Notes under the pieces: generated by a model
The model's input: the letters and a program-made list of their open reading frames with translations, nothing else
The model's database searches: none
What the model was told of the DNA's origin: nothing
In this document: one piece after another, positions 12,010 through 23,312 of the stretch
How the letters are laid out: each line of letters begins with the position of its first letter
Position numbering within the stretch: the first letter of the stretch is position 1
Source of the DNA: Onthophagus taurus
Taxonomy: Eukaryota > Arthropoda > Insecta > Coleoptera > Scarabaeidae
Length of the DNA stretch: 64,000 nt
Reading direction: 5' to 3'
NCBI RefSeq assembly: GCF_036711975.1
Contig: NC_091966.1
Coordinates: 33,549,501-33,613,500 of the forward strand
Program-made: the position numbers and the translations under genes

Positions 12010-13094
12010 TAAAAAAAAAATAAAACTATTTTCTTTCATTTTCTAAAAATTCCAAAGTTTGATTTAAAGATTTATACCTATATTGATTATGATGTAGATT
12101 ATACACAATGATTTTTCATTTCTATTTCATGTTTCTTAGGAATAAATGGAAATATAACTGGACTTAGTAATTCTCTTGGAACTTCTTTGTTATAATTTCT
12201 TGTAAAAATTAATGATTAATGCAAACATTATGCATAAAATTAAACCCATAAGTCCATATATACCAATAAAATTGAAGTCTAAATATGTAAGGAATATCTG
12301 CGTGAGACGTTTTAAAAAGATTTTTTTAAAATATATTTTAATTAATAAATTTAACAAAATTACCTTAAAACATGATAAAATTTGGTTATATTGTTTAAAT
12401 TTGAAGGATATCCTTCAATTGAAACAGGTAAAGGTAAATCACTTAAATAATCACTATTTTGATAAAATTGTGATCCAAAAACCACAAAAGCCATGATTGA
12501 CATAGAAGCAATACACAAAAAGCACCCTAAGAAATTAAAGAATGAAATATTGTTTTCAATCTTAAAAAAACATACTTCAGCGTTTATTTTTGGAATTAAC
12601 ATTCCAGCAACAAAAAGTCCTAAAATCAATCCTGAAATAACTCCTTCCATGCTATTCGTTAAAGCTAATAACCCACCAAGTTTTTCAACAACCAATACTA
12701 AAAAAGTACAAATTAACTCAGTTATAACAATGATAGGTTTAAGAATTGCACTAATTTTTCGTTGAGACGTATGTTTTGAGATGTACTTCGATAAAAAGTC
12801 TTCGTAAATTGTGCATGTTAATGAATTCAAAGACGCCGATAAAGCGCTTAAAGCAGCACTAAAAATCCCTGCCACAAATAATCCGGCTAATCCAGGAAGT
12901 TGTTTCGATGAATCCATAGTGTAGTAAGGTAATAATTGATCTGGTTTATTTAAAATTCCTGCTTCAACGGGGTCACAATTTTCATACTCAGTAAACATAA
13001 CTAATCCCATAAAATTTGTTAAAGATCCAATTGAGATCAAACCAAACGAGAATATACATAAAACTTTTATTACATCCGATTTTGTTGGTAAAGC
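12010..13094 (-). pseudogene. 5'-truncated copy of SLC5-4
   Basis: The minus strand matches SLC5-4 from its 3' end (21330) through exons 5 and 4 and most of exon 3, up to the base corresponding to 22391, and stops there abruptly inside the coding exon. Exons 1 and 2 are absent. It retains [19 protein letters not shown] and [14 protein letters not shown], but a small deletion near 12520 shifts the exon 4 frame and exon 5 has an insertion near 12085. It therefore cannot make a transporter. It lies tail-to-tail with SLC5-2 just as SLC5-4 does with SLC5-3, which fits one tandem duplication of the whole block. Confidence 0.88.
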
Positions 13095-13181
13095 ATCAAA
13101 TTTATAATTTAATTAATTAATTAATTTTTTTGATTAATAATTAATTAGTTAAATTTTTTGATTAATAATTAATAATTTAAT
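13095..13181. other. AT-rich duplication junction
   Basis: About 87 bp of nearly pure A/T sequence, with repeated TTAATTAA-like words and two copies of a GATTAATAATTAAT-type motif. To the left is SLC5-4-like exon 3; to the right, from about 13182, is SLC5-1-like intron 3 (matching from about 7589). It is the seam of the tandem duplication, with filler or slippage-expanded sequence. Confidence 0.7.
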
Positions 13182-13283
13182 TAATCAAATCTACTCAAAC
13201 CAAATAGATTTGTTCTTAATGTAATTTAATAAACATCATTACAACTTCTTATTTAGACAAAAATATTCAAGCATAAATAAGTG

Positions 13284-13770
13284 GTCATACTATGCCATGT
13301 AGATGATGCGATGCTTGTGCCGGAGAACGAAATGATGATAAAATCACACAAAAGAAAATGAAATTTAAATTCCTGGCCATCGAAATATTTGGAAACGGAG
13401 ATGTTGACACGGAAGTAAGAAATCAAGCTACGGCAGTGTTAAAGGCAGCAAATAAATATATTAGAACTGAAGCCAAAGTCCAGATCTACAAGACTGCAAT
13501 CTACCAGCTCGAGAAAACAAAAAGAATACTAGACACTAGAGAAATAAAAATAGTGCGTAAAAGAGCTCCAAAAGCACGAGTGGTTAGAAAAAGAAGTGTA
13601 AATATTAGACAAACATACGGAATAGATATCAGCAATGACTGGGTATTAAACAAAAAGGAAAAATAGAATGAAGACATCAATCGCATGACAGAAGAACGAA
13701 TTGCGGGAATAACGAGTGTCAAATTACCATCAGGACGGAAAAAGATGGAGCTTCAACCTTCCAAATGACT
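13284..13770 (+). mobile_element. LINE 3' fragment (reverse transcriptase C-terminus)
   Basis: Plus-strand translation starts near a decayed catalytic motif (CHVDDAMLVPEN, normally YADD). It continues through FKFLAIEIFGNGDVDTEVRN, IYKTAIYQLEKTKRILDT, then NDWVLNKKEK, NRMTEERIAGI and LPSGRKK. This is the order of the C-terminal half of a widespread insect endonuclease-RT LINE. It has stops and a small deletion between IYKTAI and the TKR block. It sits inside the SLC5-1-derived intron copy and is absent from SLC5-1 itself, so it landed after the duplication. Confidence 0.75.
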
Positions 13771-14040
13771 AAATACGGGCAAACAAAAAATGTGAAGAAA
13801 AACAGGCAATTATGCCTATATACAGAAGGAAGAAGAAATTTTGTACACTCTCATCTTCCAATTTGTTCATCTTCTTTCCTACTTCTTTGTACTTTCTTCC
13901 TCCACCTCTAAATTGGTGGTGATCATTTCGGATAATATTGGATTGTTATTTCTAAAACAACTTGTTTTTCCGTATTATCATCCGTCTCTAAAGGCTGATC
14001 CATGAATTTTTCAAGTTTGAAGTCTGAAATTTTAAAAGAT

Positions 14041-14515
14041 TGCAATATATGTTGACCAGTTTGGGATTGATATTGTATTAACTTAATCAACTGATATCAT
14101 CTATTAATTTATTAACTTAGAAGAGGTCGCTTGCGGCCGTTGCTCTGCAATATATGATGTTCAGTTTTAGGTTTATGTTGTATTAATTGCTACGCCTCCG
14201 CCATAAGCGATCATGGTTTAATCAGCCCAAAATCATCTATCATTTTTCGAGGTTGCTTGTAACCGCGGTTTCACAATGTATGATGTTCAGTTTTTATTTG
14301 CAACTCCTCGGCCGTAGGCTCTTGGGGCTTAATAAGCCGAAATTAATTTGTTTGGATTGGGTCTTCACTATATGATGACCAATTTTTGGTTGACGTGGCA
14401 TTAATTTGATCAATCGATTATTGATCCATTAACTTAGCTGAGACCGTTTGCAGCTGAGGTGCTATAATATACCATGCTCAGTTTTACGTTTATGTTGTAT
14501 TACTTGATACTTAAA
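14041..14515. repeat. Degenerate tandem repeat, about 100-bp unit
   Basis: Five loosely related units begin at about 14041, 14147, 14271, 14364 and 14461. Each starts with a word like CAATATATGATGTTCAGTTTT and contains a GGTCGCTTGCGGCC- or CCTCGGCCG-like GC-rich patch. Unit length varies from 93 to 124 bp. Likely an old minisatellite or remnant of a repeat element. Confidence 0.5.
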
Positions 14516-15422
14516 CAACAACAGTTGAAATGAGCTACTCCAATTTAACTATAATTACAATTAAATTTTGAATTTTTAAATTAATTTTATCAAAATTGTA
14601 TTGAAAATTACCAACCCATCAAATAATATGTAAAGAACAAAATTTATTTTGAGTACTTTCATCGAATAACTCGGGGCTACTAGACACAACATACAACGAT
14701 TTTAATTCCAATTTTATTACAGGGAGCTTATTATGGTTCTATTATATCATTAATTCTAATGGCAATCATTGTATTTGGATCACAATGTTATCAAAATAAT
14801 GGTTATTTAACATCTGTACAACGATTTTACCAACTTCAATTGAGGGATGTTCGTTTTTGAATTCAACAATATCCCAAAATTATGATTTTAAAATAGATGG
14901 AAATTCGACATCACATACAATAAACGATGTTCCTTACATTTTTCGAGTACCTTTTTATTGGTATTGCACAATAGGATTTATTTTCGCTACTTCAATTGGT
15001 TTATTAATAAGCCATTTTAGTACATCTAAAAAATATCGATAAAGAACTATTTAGTCCGGTTATTTATCGTTTTCTTTCTAGAAATAGCGACGAAACTATT
15101 TACGTTTCTGAAAGGTTAATGGAATCTAAATAAATAATTAAAAAATATTTATTTCACAACTATCTCTTTTCTTTTAATTTTTTCGTTCTTTTAATTTTTC
15201 CTAAATAAGATTTAATATATTTGCTATTTCATTACATGACGTCTTAGTCGTATCTACATATTTACACTAACGACGAGCAAAATTACTTAAGAAAGTTTTA
15301 AAATTGCTAATCATACATATAATAAACTAATCAAGATTATAAGATTATAATCGACAATAAAATGATGTAGAAATAGTTTTGTTGTTAAAGAGATTAAAAA
15401 TTCTATTTAATTTTGGCTGTTG

Positions 15423-15430
15423 TATAAAAG
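15423..15430 (+). promoter_or_regulatory. TATA box of SLC5-3
   Basis: TATAAAAG lies 51 bp before the ATG, in a block almost identical to that of SLC5-2. It argues that the start is the ATG at 15474 and not the upstream in-frame ATG at 15420, which overlaps this site. Confidence 0.5.
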
Positions 15431-17578
15431 ATTAGTTTTGTTAAATTATTTTTCAAATATTTCCGCGATTACCATGGAGAACTCAACATTAACTTTACAA
15501 GATATCTTAGGAATTAAATTTACATGGTACGATTATTCATTTTTCTTATTGATGCTACTTGCAAGTGCGATAATAGGTGTTTATTATGGATTTTATAAAA
15601 AACAACAAACCGCGGAAGATTATTTATTCGGCGGAAAATCTTTGGGAGTTATTCCAATGGCTTTATCATTAACAGCAAAGTAAGTTAACTAATTTTATTT
15701 TAGATTATATAATTATTAAAATTTTTTTTAGTAATATTTCAGGAATTGCTTTATTAGCTGTTCCATCAGACGTTTACAAGCATGGAATTTCGTATTGGTT
15801 TACTTACGTGAGTTTAATCTTTGTAATATTCGGTTCGTATAAAATTTTCGTTCCCGTATTTGCTAAATTACGAATAACGAGCACATTTGAGTATTTAAAA
15901 CTCAGATATGACACAAAAACTCGATTATTGGGTTCAATACTTTATCTTGGAAACATCATTTTAATTTTACCCATCGTTATTTATATTCCAGCCTTAGCTT
16001 TAGTACAAGGTAATTTCACCACATTATTTAATCATTAATAACGTTTTTTTTTTATTTAAGCGACCGGCATCAATTTACATTTAATAAACATATTATTATG
16101 TGCTGTTTGTATTTTTTACACAAGCATCGGTGGATTAAAAGCTGTTGTGTATTCAGATGCGCTTCAATCGATTGTTATGATAGGTGCTTTAGTTATTGCT
16201 TTTACTTTGGGTGTTATTAGATGTGGTGGAATTGAAAATGTATGGAATACCTCGTACGAAAACGAACGATTAACGTTGATGTTCGATTTAGATTTTACTA
16301 AAAGAAATGGATTTTGGGCAGTTACAATCGGCCAATTTGTCGCTTGGATGGGTTTTATGGGAGTTAACCAACTGTATATTCAGAAGTGTTTAGCTTTACC
16401 GTGTCAAAAAGATGTTATAAAAGTTTTAATTTTGTTCGCAATAGGATTATTTATAATTGGATCATTATGTAATTTTACTGGATTGATTATGTTCACGGAG
16501 TATTCAAAATGTGATCCATTAGAAGCTGGAATTTTACAAAAACAAGATCAATTACTTCCATATTACATCATGGACATTTCAAAACAACTTCCCGGATTAG
16601 CTGGATTTTTCATTGCAGGAGTTTTTAGTGCGGCTTTAAGTACAATGTCCGGAGTACTTAACAGTTTATCTTGTACAATTTTTGAAGATTTTATTTCTCA
16701 TCGATTACCAAAAAACACTTCACAAAGAAAAATTAGCACAATTCTAAAATTAATTGTTCTTATAATTGGGGTTATCAGCACAATTAATGTTTTTATTGTT
16801 GAAAAGCTTGGGGGGATGTTAGCTTTGGCGAATAGCCTGTCTGGAATTACAACCGGTCCGATTTTAGCACTTTTCGCTGGTGGGATGCTTGTACCAAAAA
16901 TAAATTCGAAAGTAAGTTTTATTATGCAAATTTTATTTATGTTAATGAATTGTTTTTTTGTAGGGTGCTTTTTGTGGTACTTTAATATCAATGGTATCAA
17001 AATAATGGTTATATAACAACACCACCTCTTCCGGTTTCAATTGAAGGATGTCCTTTGAATGGAACATTTACAACAAAAACAAATATAAATATAACGTAAG
17101 TCCATAAATTAATAATGTTTTAAAAGTAGTGTGCTAAATGAAAGTGAATTAAAAAAATGACAATATATAAAATATTGTATAAAATTGAGAAATGATTTTT
17201 AAGGATATCTCAAGATTTTAATTTCTGATTTGATTTTTTTAATTAATTTTATTTGATTTGTAAGTAACTGGTTTATTCTATCAAGGAATCATGCAGAGAG
17301 TTTTTCAATGTCTGAATAGGTTGAATATCTCAAAATCTCTAAGCTGTTGTAATTATTACAGCATGAAATAACATGGTTTAGATCTTGCCCATAGGATTCC
17401 AAAAGAGGACTCTTCCAACTTGGTTCGTTTCTTTTACATCTACTTCTAAATATTTCTTTACATTTTTGAAATGATTGTGTATTTTTAAGTAAAGAAAATC
17501 TTAATTTAAAAGCAAAGGTTTGGGAAATTTCTGCAAATAAAAATGGGTGTCGCTCCAGAAACAACGAGTCATGTAATA

Positions 17579-19139
17579 CCGTATTTTCTCGAATGTAATC
17601 CGCACCTTTTTTACAAATTTTATGTGCTCTAATATCAAATGCGGATTACAATCGGGTGCGGATTAGATTCGCAGTCGTATAGTTGCAATTTGGAAAATAG
17701 TAAAATAAAATCAGATTATAACAATAACACTTTATTAAAGCTTTTAGAACGATATTTACATTTTTATGTATCATGTTCTTCCCATATTACGTCATCTTCG
17801 GATCAATATAGATCAATTCGGATTATACAAAACTTCTTAAATGATGTTATAATATTGTTTTCAGGGATCGTTTTCCATGTCGCCTACACTCACTGAACAA
17901 GTTCAGAAGCTCCTTTAATTGCTCCCGGTTTTGTTAATTCTCGAGTTTGTTAATATACATATACATACACAGGTTGTAGTATGGATGTTATACCACCAGG
18001 TATTATTATTATGACAAGAAGTCTAAACCAAGGGCAACCAGTCTATGATTAGTTAATATCCTTATTTAATAATCCTCCTGGTCTAAGACTCCATACTTGT
18101 CTTAATCATTCCATCATCAGCTTTTCCATTATCCATCCTTTTTGTTGTGCCCTAACTAGAACGTCATTCAGGAAGTCTTTCAGATTTCAGAATGGTTTTT
18201 TTCTCAGTATTAATAATGACAGCAATTTTTCCCTATCACTCTGCGCATCAATGTTATGCGCAATTTTTCGCAACCACTCGTTTATAAAGAAATTTCCCGC
18301 ACACCTCTCCTTTCCAGTGTGTAATTGGGTGGCATATCCAGATATACTGCCATTTCGTCGGCATTCACAGTTTGAGACAAATTGAAATTTTCTTGAAAAT
18401 CATTAGGAGCTTTTGGGAAATTGTAGTTCTGCGCCTCAACGATAACACCATTCGGCGCATAAATCCCATAATCCAACCTTTGCTAGTATTAAAATTTTTT
18501 TAGTCCCTCCTTTCGTTTTTCTTGAAAGAACTAGAAAACTGCCTCGTCAATTTCATGAAATCGTCTCTTCGTTGGCCCGGTAAATTTTTTGCACGATGCC
18601 TCACAGTCTGCAATAGCTACCTTGTCTTTCCGCAACAGCCGCAACGTTACTTTCATTAACAGCAAAAATTGTACTAGCTTTTCGATTTCCTTAACGCTAA
18701 CTTAATAACATGTCTGCTGTATAGAAGAACCTCTTAGATTTTTGCTACTTTTTTTTATAATTACGCTATTATATGTATAATTAAGCACACACCACGTTCG
18801 AGCTACTACGAGGGCAGTATATGAACGGAATTCGTGCTAGGCATTACTATTTATTTTTAAAATTATAATTATTTTCCAATTTTTTCTGGCTTGGTAAATT
18901 TAAAGTCTAGTCTAATAAAAACTCGTCGTAAGCAAGGTTTCTTTAGGTCCATCAGCGTCAGTCAACAGAAAAAATATATATTTATGGTTAACAACAAGCA
19001 TCGCATCGTTTTGGTGTTGTCGAATTGCTCAAAGAAAGATGCGGATTACATTCGCAAACTAAATTTTTTTACCACTATGCATTTTTAAAATCGGGGTGCG
19101 GATTAGATTCGAGCGCGGATAAGATTCGAGAAAATACGG
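17579..19139 (-). mobile_element. pogo-type DNA transposon, decayed, in SLC5-3 intron 4
   Basis: 1,561 bp with inverted ends (CCGTATTTTCTCGAAT at the left, its reverse complement at the right) flanked by TA on both sides, the Tc1/mariner-pogo target. The minus strand carries broken DDE_1-type transposase pieces: VNADEMAVYLDMPPN near 18340 (usual form DETPVY.DMP), a block at about 18030-18180 reading VLVRAQQKGWIMEKLMMEW, and PGGITSILQP near 17985. The frame is interrupted several times, so it is not autonomous. Confidence 0.85.
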
Positions 19140-19141
19140 TA

Positions 19142-21040
19142 TATGCTGGTGGAACTGTTTTAAATATATGCAATTCAGAATAAGTGTAATGCGAAGTGTG
19201 TACCAAAATATTAACAAGTTTTCCAATTATTATCGCGGATTGTCCACCAAATACAAGTAGGTTTCGTTTTGTGTATAATAATTTAATCGGAGAGACAAAT
19301 TTTGGGGTAGAGCCACAAATTGTAGTTTTTATGGATGGGTGGAAATATAGTTCAAGTAAAAAATATTTATGGTTGGCATGTAACAGGAGAAGCGGAAATT
19401 GCTCATACGTTATACGAAGTTATAAATGAAAAAATAATAATGAAGCCGAAAGAGATTGGTTTTGAACTGCATATTAATTTCACTCTACATATAATAAGGA
19501 AAAACTTAGCAAAGAAAATACTATAAATGCAGTGCAACTTTATTTACCTAATTTATTTACTACAAATGTTAAAGCCTCTTATACAACATTCTTCTTCAGC
19601 TGGTTATCACATATTATTCAGAAGTTCCTTCAGTCATCTCGTACTGTAGAAGGGGAACGTTTTTCACTTTTACAGAGACTTACTTCGATTACGTATCATA
19701 GTTTTTCTAAGGATGGATCGGTGACCAAATGTTTCGTTCTTATTTGACTAGTGCGCATTCCTAGTTCTTGAAAATCATATGTCGATCTGCCAGGTTTATC
19801 AGTTCTAACTTAAAAATATGTCACTTCATAATCTTGTGTTCTGCACAACACCACACTGAGATTGGTAATCATTGCCATAGTACGAAGATAACTTGGATAA
19901 CATCTTAAACTTTCGTAGGTTCTTTGGTTCTCTTTAATGTCCCCACACAGTGCCTGTCTTTATCTGAAAACATGGGAGTTTCTCACAAACAAATTTTGGA
20001 AGTTTCTTTGTAGGAATATTTAAAAATATGAGAGTCTGGATAGGCTGAGAGCAAGTTAGAGGTCGTATTCGAATTTTCTAAGATAGTTTTAGGGTGCTAC
20101 AGTTTTCTATACTTGAGATAATAAATTGTAAGTTTATTACTAATAACGATGTATATTCAAGAATTCGGCCCTTCTCTGCTACCACAGGTATAGGGATGTC
20201 GATAGGCAGGAGAAGTTGTAGAGTTCCTATTCGAATTATCTAGAGTAATCCCAAGTTGTAGCAATCTCTTCTTTTAGAGACACTAAATTGTATTAGTTGC
20301 TCAATGAAAAATTTGGGTTTGTGGATAGGACATATTACTAATATCTAGAGAGCTTTCTGAACATTCAAAAAATAGTTATTTAGTGAAGGACCTATTGGGT
20401 CAACTATAATTTTTCGATTCTCAATCTGATGCGGGCTCAAATATGAATCTAACCTCAGTACTTTGGTTAATGATGCTCGTATTATTCCTGATAAATGTTT
20501 AATATTATTATATTTGTCTGTCAATGAGTGCAAACCAACATGACATTTATTGCGTTTAACGTAAGCATCCCAGAACAACGGATTTTGTTGTTAAATATGA
20601 GTAAAATCATCACCTGGTAAATTATGTTAATTTGTGCACTCCATGTGGAAAATCTCAGCGTGTCTAAAAGTAAGTCAACATTAATTGTAATATTTCTAGT
20701 GTGAAATGCTGGAATCTTATTAGATCATCCTTCCTTCATTTTCATTTAGTTTTGTTTTAGTTTTCTTATTTGATTTTGATGCTACTGTAATTAATAAGTG
20801 ATTAAGATATGATTTGTTAAAATACTTAAAATACTTACTACGCCATTAGCGTTTATCTTTTAACTTTTATGGTGTTCAATTATGTAACATTCGAAATGGA
20901 AATCTACTTTTACTATGATGCTTAAACAAGATAATTATAACTTATTTACTGAATATATTAGAATAATTTTTCAATACATTTTAGCATACTACTTTTGAAG
21001 CACCTTCCATAAATGTATTAATATTTTAAATTTATTTTAG
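19142..21040. other. Rest of SLC5-3 intron 4
   Basis: 19142-20030 has no counterpart in SLC5-2 intron 4 and holds only short ORFs that I cannot assign. It may be another inserted, unidentified repeat. From about 20030 to 21040 it aligns in blocks with SLC5-2 intron 4. Confidence 0.5.
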
Positions 21041-21345
21041 GTTATCTTCTCCTTCAAGCCAAGTACCATATATTTTTAAAGTACCATTTTATTGGTACAG
21101 TAGTATGGGATTGATTATAAGCTTAGTATTTGGTATCATAATAAGTCAATTTGTAAAAGATAAAAAATCGAAAATACTTTATAAGGATTTATTTAGTCCT
21201 GTTATTCATCGATTTTTAACAACAAAAGATGAAGGGAGTTCTAAGGACGTTACTGAAACGTTGATGGTAAACAAGTTTAACGAAGAAAGTAATACAGAAA
21301 TGCTTGTTAATGAGAATAAATAAATAAAGTTAAAAAAAAATAAAA

Positions 21346-23312
21346 CTAATTTCTTTCATTTTCTAAAAATTCCAAAGTTTGATCTAAAGATTTATATACA
21401 CCATGATTTTTCATTTCTATTTCGCGTTTCTTAGAAATAAATGGAAGTATAACTGGACTTAGCAATTCTCTTGGAACTTCTTTGTTATAATTTCTTGTAA
21501 AAATACTAATGATTAACGCAAACATTATGCATAAAATTAAACCCATAAGTCCATACCAATAAAATTGAATTCGAAATATGTAAGGAATATCTGCGTGAGA
21601 CGTTCTAAAAAAATTTCTTTTTAATAAATTTTAATTAGTAAATTTAACAAAATTACCTTAAAACATCATCAAATTTGGTTACATTTTTTAAATTCGAAGG
21701 ACAGCCTTCAGTTGAAACAGGTAAAGGTAAATCAATCAAATAACCACTATTTTGATAAAATTGTGATCCAAAAACCACAAAAGCCATAATTGACATAGAA
21801 GCAATACATCCATAAAAAGCACCCTATAAAATTAAAGAAAAAAATTTTGTATTGAATCTTAAAAAAACTTACTTTAGCGTTTATTTTTGGAATTAGCATT
21901 CCAGCAACAAAAAGTCCTAAAATCGATCCTGAAGTAACTCCTTCCATACTATTCGTTAAAGCTAATAATCCACCAAGTTTTTCAACAACCAATACTAAAG
22001 TAGTACAAATTACCCCAGTAATAACAACGATAATTTTAAGAATTGTGCTAATTTTTTGTTGGGACGTATGTTTCGGGATATACTTCGATAAAAAATCTTC
22101 GTAAATTGTGCATGATAATGAATTCAAAGACGCCGATAAAGTGCTTAAAGCAGCACTAAAAATCCCTGCTACAAATAATCCGGCTAATCCAGGAAGTTGT
22201 TTCGATAAATCCATAATGTAGTAAGGTAATAATTGATCTGGTTTATTTAAAATTCCTGCTTCAACGGGGTCACAATTTTCATACTCAGTAAACATAACTA
22301 ATCCCATAAAATTAGTTAAAGATCCGATTAAGATCAAACCAAACGAGAAAATACATAAAACTTTTATTACATCCGATTTTGTTGGTAAAGCCAAACATTT
22401 TTGGATATAAATTTGATTTATACCAGTAAAAGCAGTCCATGCAACAAAGGCCCCTATTGTAACAGCCCAAATTGAATCCCGCTTTGTTAAATCTAAATCT
22501 GATGATAAATTTAATCTGTCGTTTTCCAAAGAAACCGTCCAAACGTTTCCTAATCCACCGCAACGAATTACTCCTAATGTAAAAGCTATAATTAAAGTAC
22601 CGATCATAACCGTTGATTGAAGAGCATCTGAGTACACGACAGCTTTTAATCCACCTACGCTTGTATAAAAAATACAAACAACGCAAACTAAGATTGTGAT
22701 TAAATGAATATTTAATCCAGTAGCTACAAAATACATAAATGTGTAAATGCTTAATAAATTATTAAAAAATTACCTTGCGCTAAAGCTAAAGCGGGAATAT
22801 AAATTACAATCGGTAAATAAAGTAATCTTGAAATTAAAAATAAACCAGACCCTAATAATCTTGTTTTTGTGTCGAATCTTAATTTTAAATATTCAAACGT
22901 GCTATTTTTTCCCAAAGAATAAAACACTGGGACGAAAATCCAATATGAAGTAAAAACAACCACTGAGGCGCTTACATAAGTAATCCAATAAGCTATTCCG
23001 TGACTATAAACATCCGGTGGTATTGCTAATAAAGCAATCCCAGAAACATTACTAAAATAATATTTTTGTATTTAAATCATCTATTTGAATAACTTACTTT
23101 GCTGTTAGCGATAAGGCCGTCGGAAACACAGTCATTGATTTTCCACCTAATAAATAATCTTTCGCTGTGGTTTGTTTTTTATAAAATCCATAATAAATTC
23201 CAATAAATGCACTTATTATTAACATTAAAAGAAAAAAAGAATTATCATACCACGTAAATTTAACACCAAGAATGTGTTCGAATGTTTGTGAAATTGACGA
23301 ATTTTCGTTCAT
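21346..23312 (-). CDS. SLC5-4: sodium-coupled solute transporter, minus strand
   Basis: Five exons: 23312-23098, 23051-22774, 22723-21873, 21823-21657, 21604-21346; the frame closes to 589 residues. Marks: [20 protein letters not shown] ending exon 1, [37 protein letters not shown] and [14 protein letters not shown]. Predicted multi-pass plasma-membrane symporter of the same subfamily as SLC5-1 to 3, sharing the fused 851-nt exon 3. It is the only plus-array member in reverse orientation. Its stop codon lies 22 bp from that of SLC5-3, so their 3' UTRs must overlap, and it is head-to-head with SLC5-5 across 1.5 kb. A truncated copy lies at 12010-13094. It appears intact. Confidence 0.92.

Larger units (their letters stand above)
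13182..15133 (+). pseudogene. 5'-truncated copy of SLC5-1 (intron 3 and last exon)
   Basis: 13182-13283 matches SLC5-1 intron 3, and 14560-15133 matches the end of that intron and the last exon. The exon copy (14723-15133, acceptor intact) has an insertion near 14815 and a one-base change in an A-run near 15030, both shifting the frame. Nothing of exons 1-3 is present. Between the matching parts lie a LINE fragment and a degenerate tandem repeat. The 3' flank continues to match the SLC5-1/SLC5-2 spacer, so the copy came with SLC5-3. Confidence 0.88.
15474..21323 (+). pseudogene. SLC5-3: SLC5-2 twin with a frame-shifting deletion
   Basis: Exons 15474-15679, 15732-16009, 16061-16911, 16964-17095 and 21041-21323 align one-to-one with SLC5-2. 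Exons 1-3 are intact and highly similar, keeping YSDALQ, KQDQLLPYY and SAALST. Exon 4 lacks 35 nt present in SLC5-2 (between ...TTTAATATC and AATGGTA...). This shifts the frame and brings a stop at 17003-17005 after 458 residues instead of 594. The product would lose the last one or two membrane helices and the C-tail. Exon 5 is still well preserved and all splice sites remain, so the loss is recent. Intron 4 has grown to 3.9 kb by transposon insertion. It may be a young pseudogene or a gene for a shortened protein; the former is likelier. Confidence 0.85.

Noticed and set aside
15420-15473. Upstream in-frame ATG for SLC5-3
   Set aside because: It lies on top of the TATA box and would add residues absent from SLC5-2; the ATG at 15474 matches the SLC5-2 start.
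20345-20578. 77-codon minus-strand ORF in SLC5-3 intron 4
   Set aside because: The aligned stretch in SLC5-2 intron 4 does not keep the frame open, so there is no evidence of selection on a protein.
22312-22686. 124-codon minus-strand ORF overlapping SLC5-4 exon 3
   Set aside because: A different frame of the same exon; the SLC5 frame is the conserved one.
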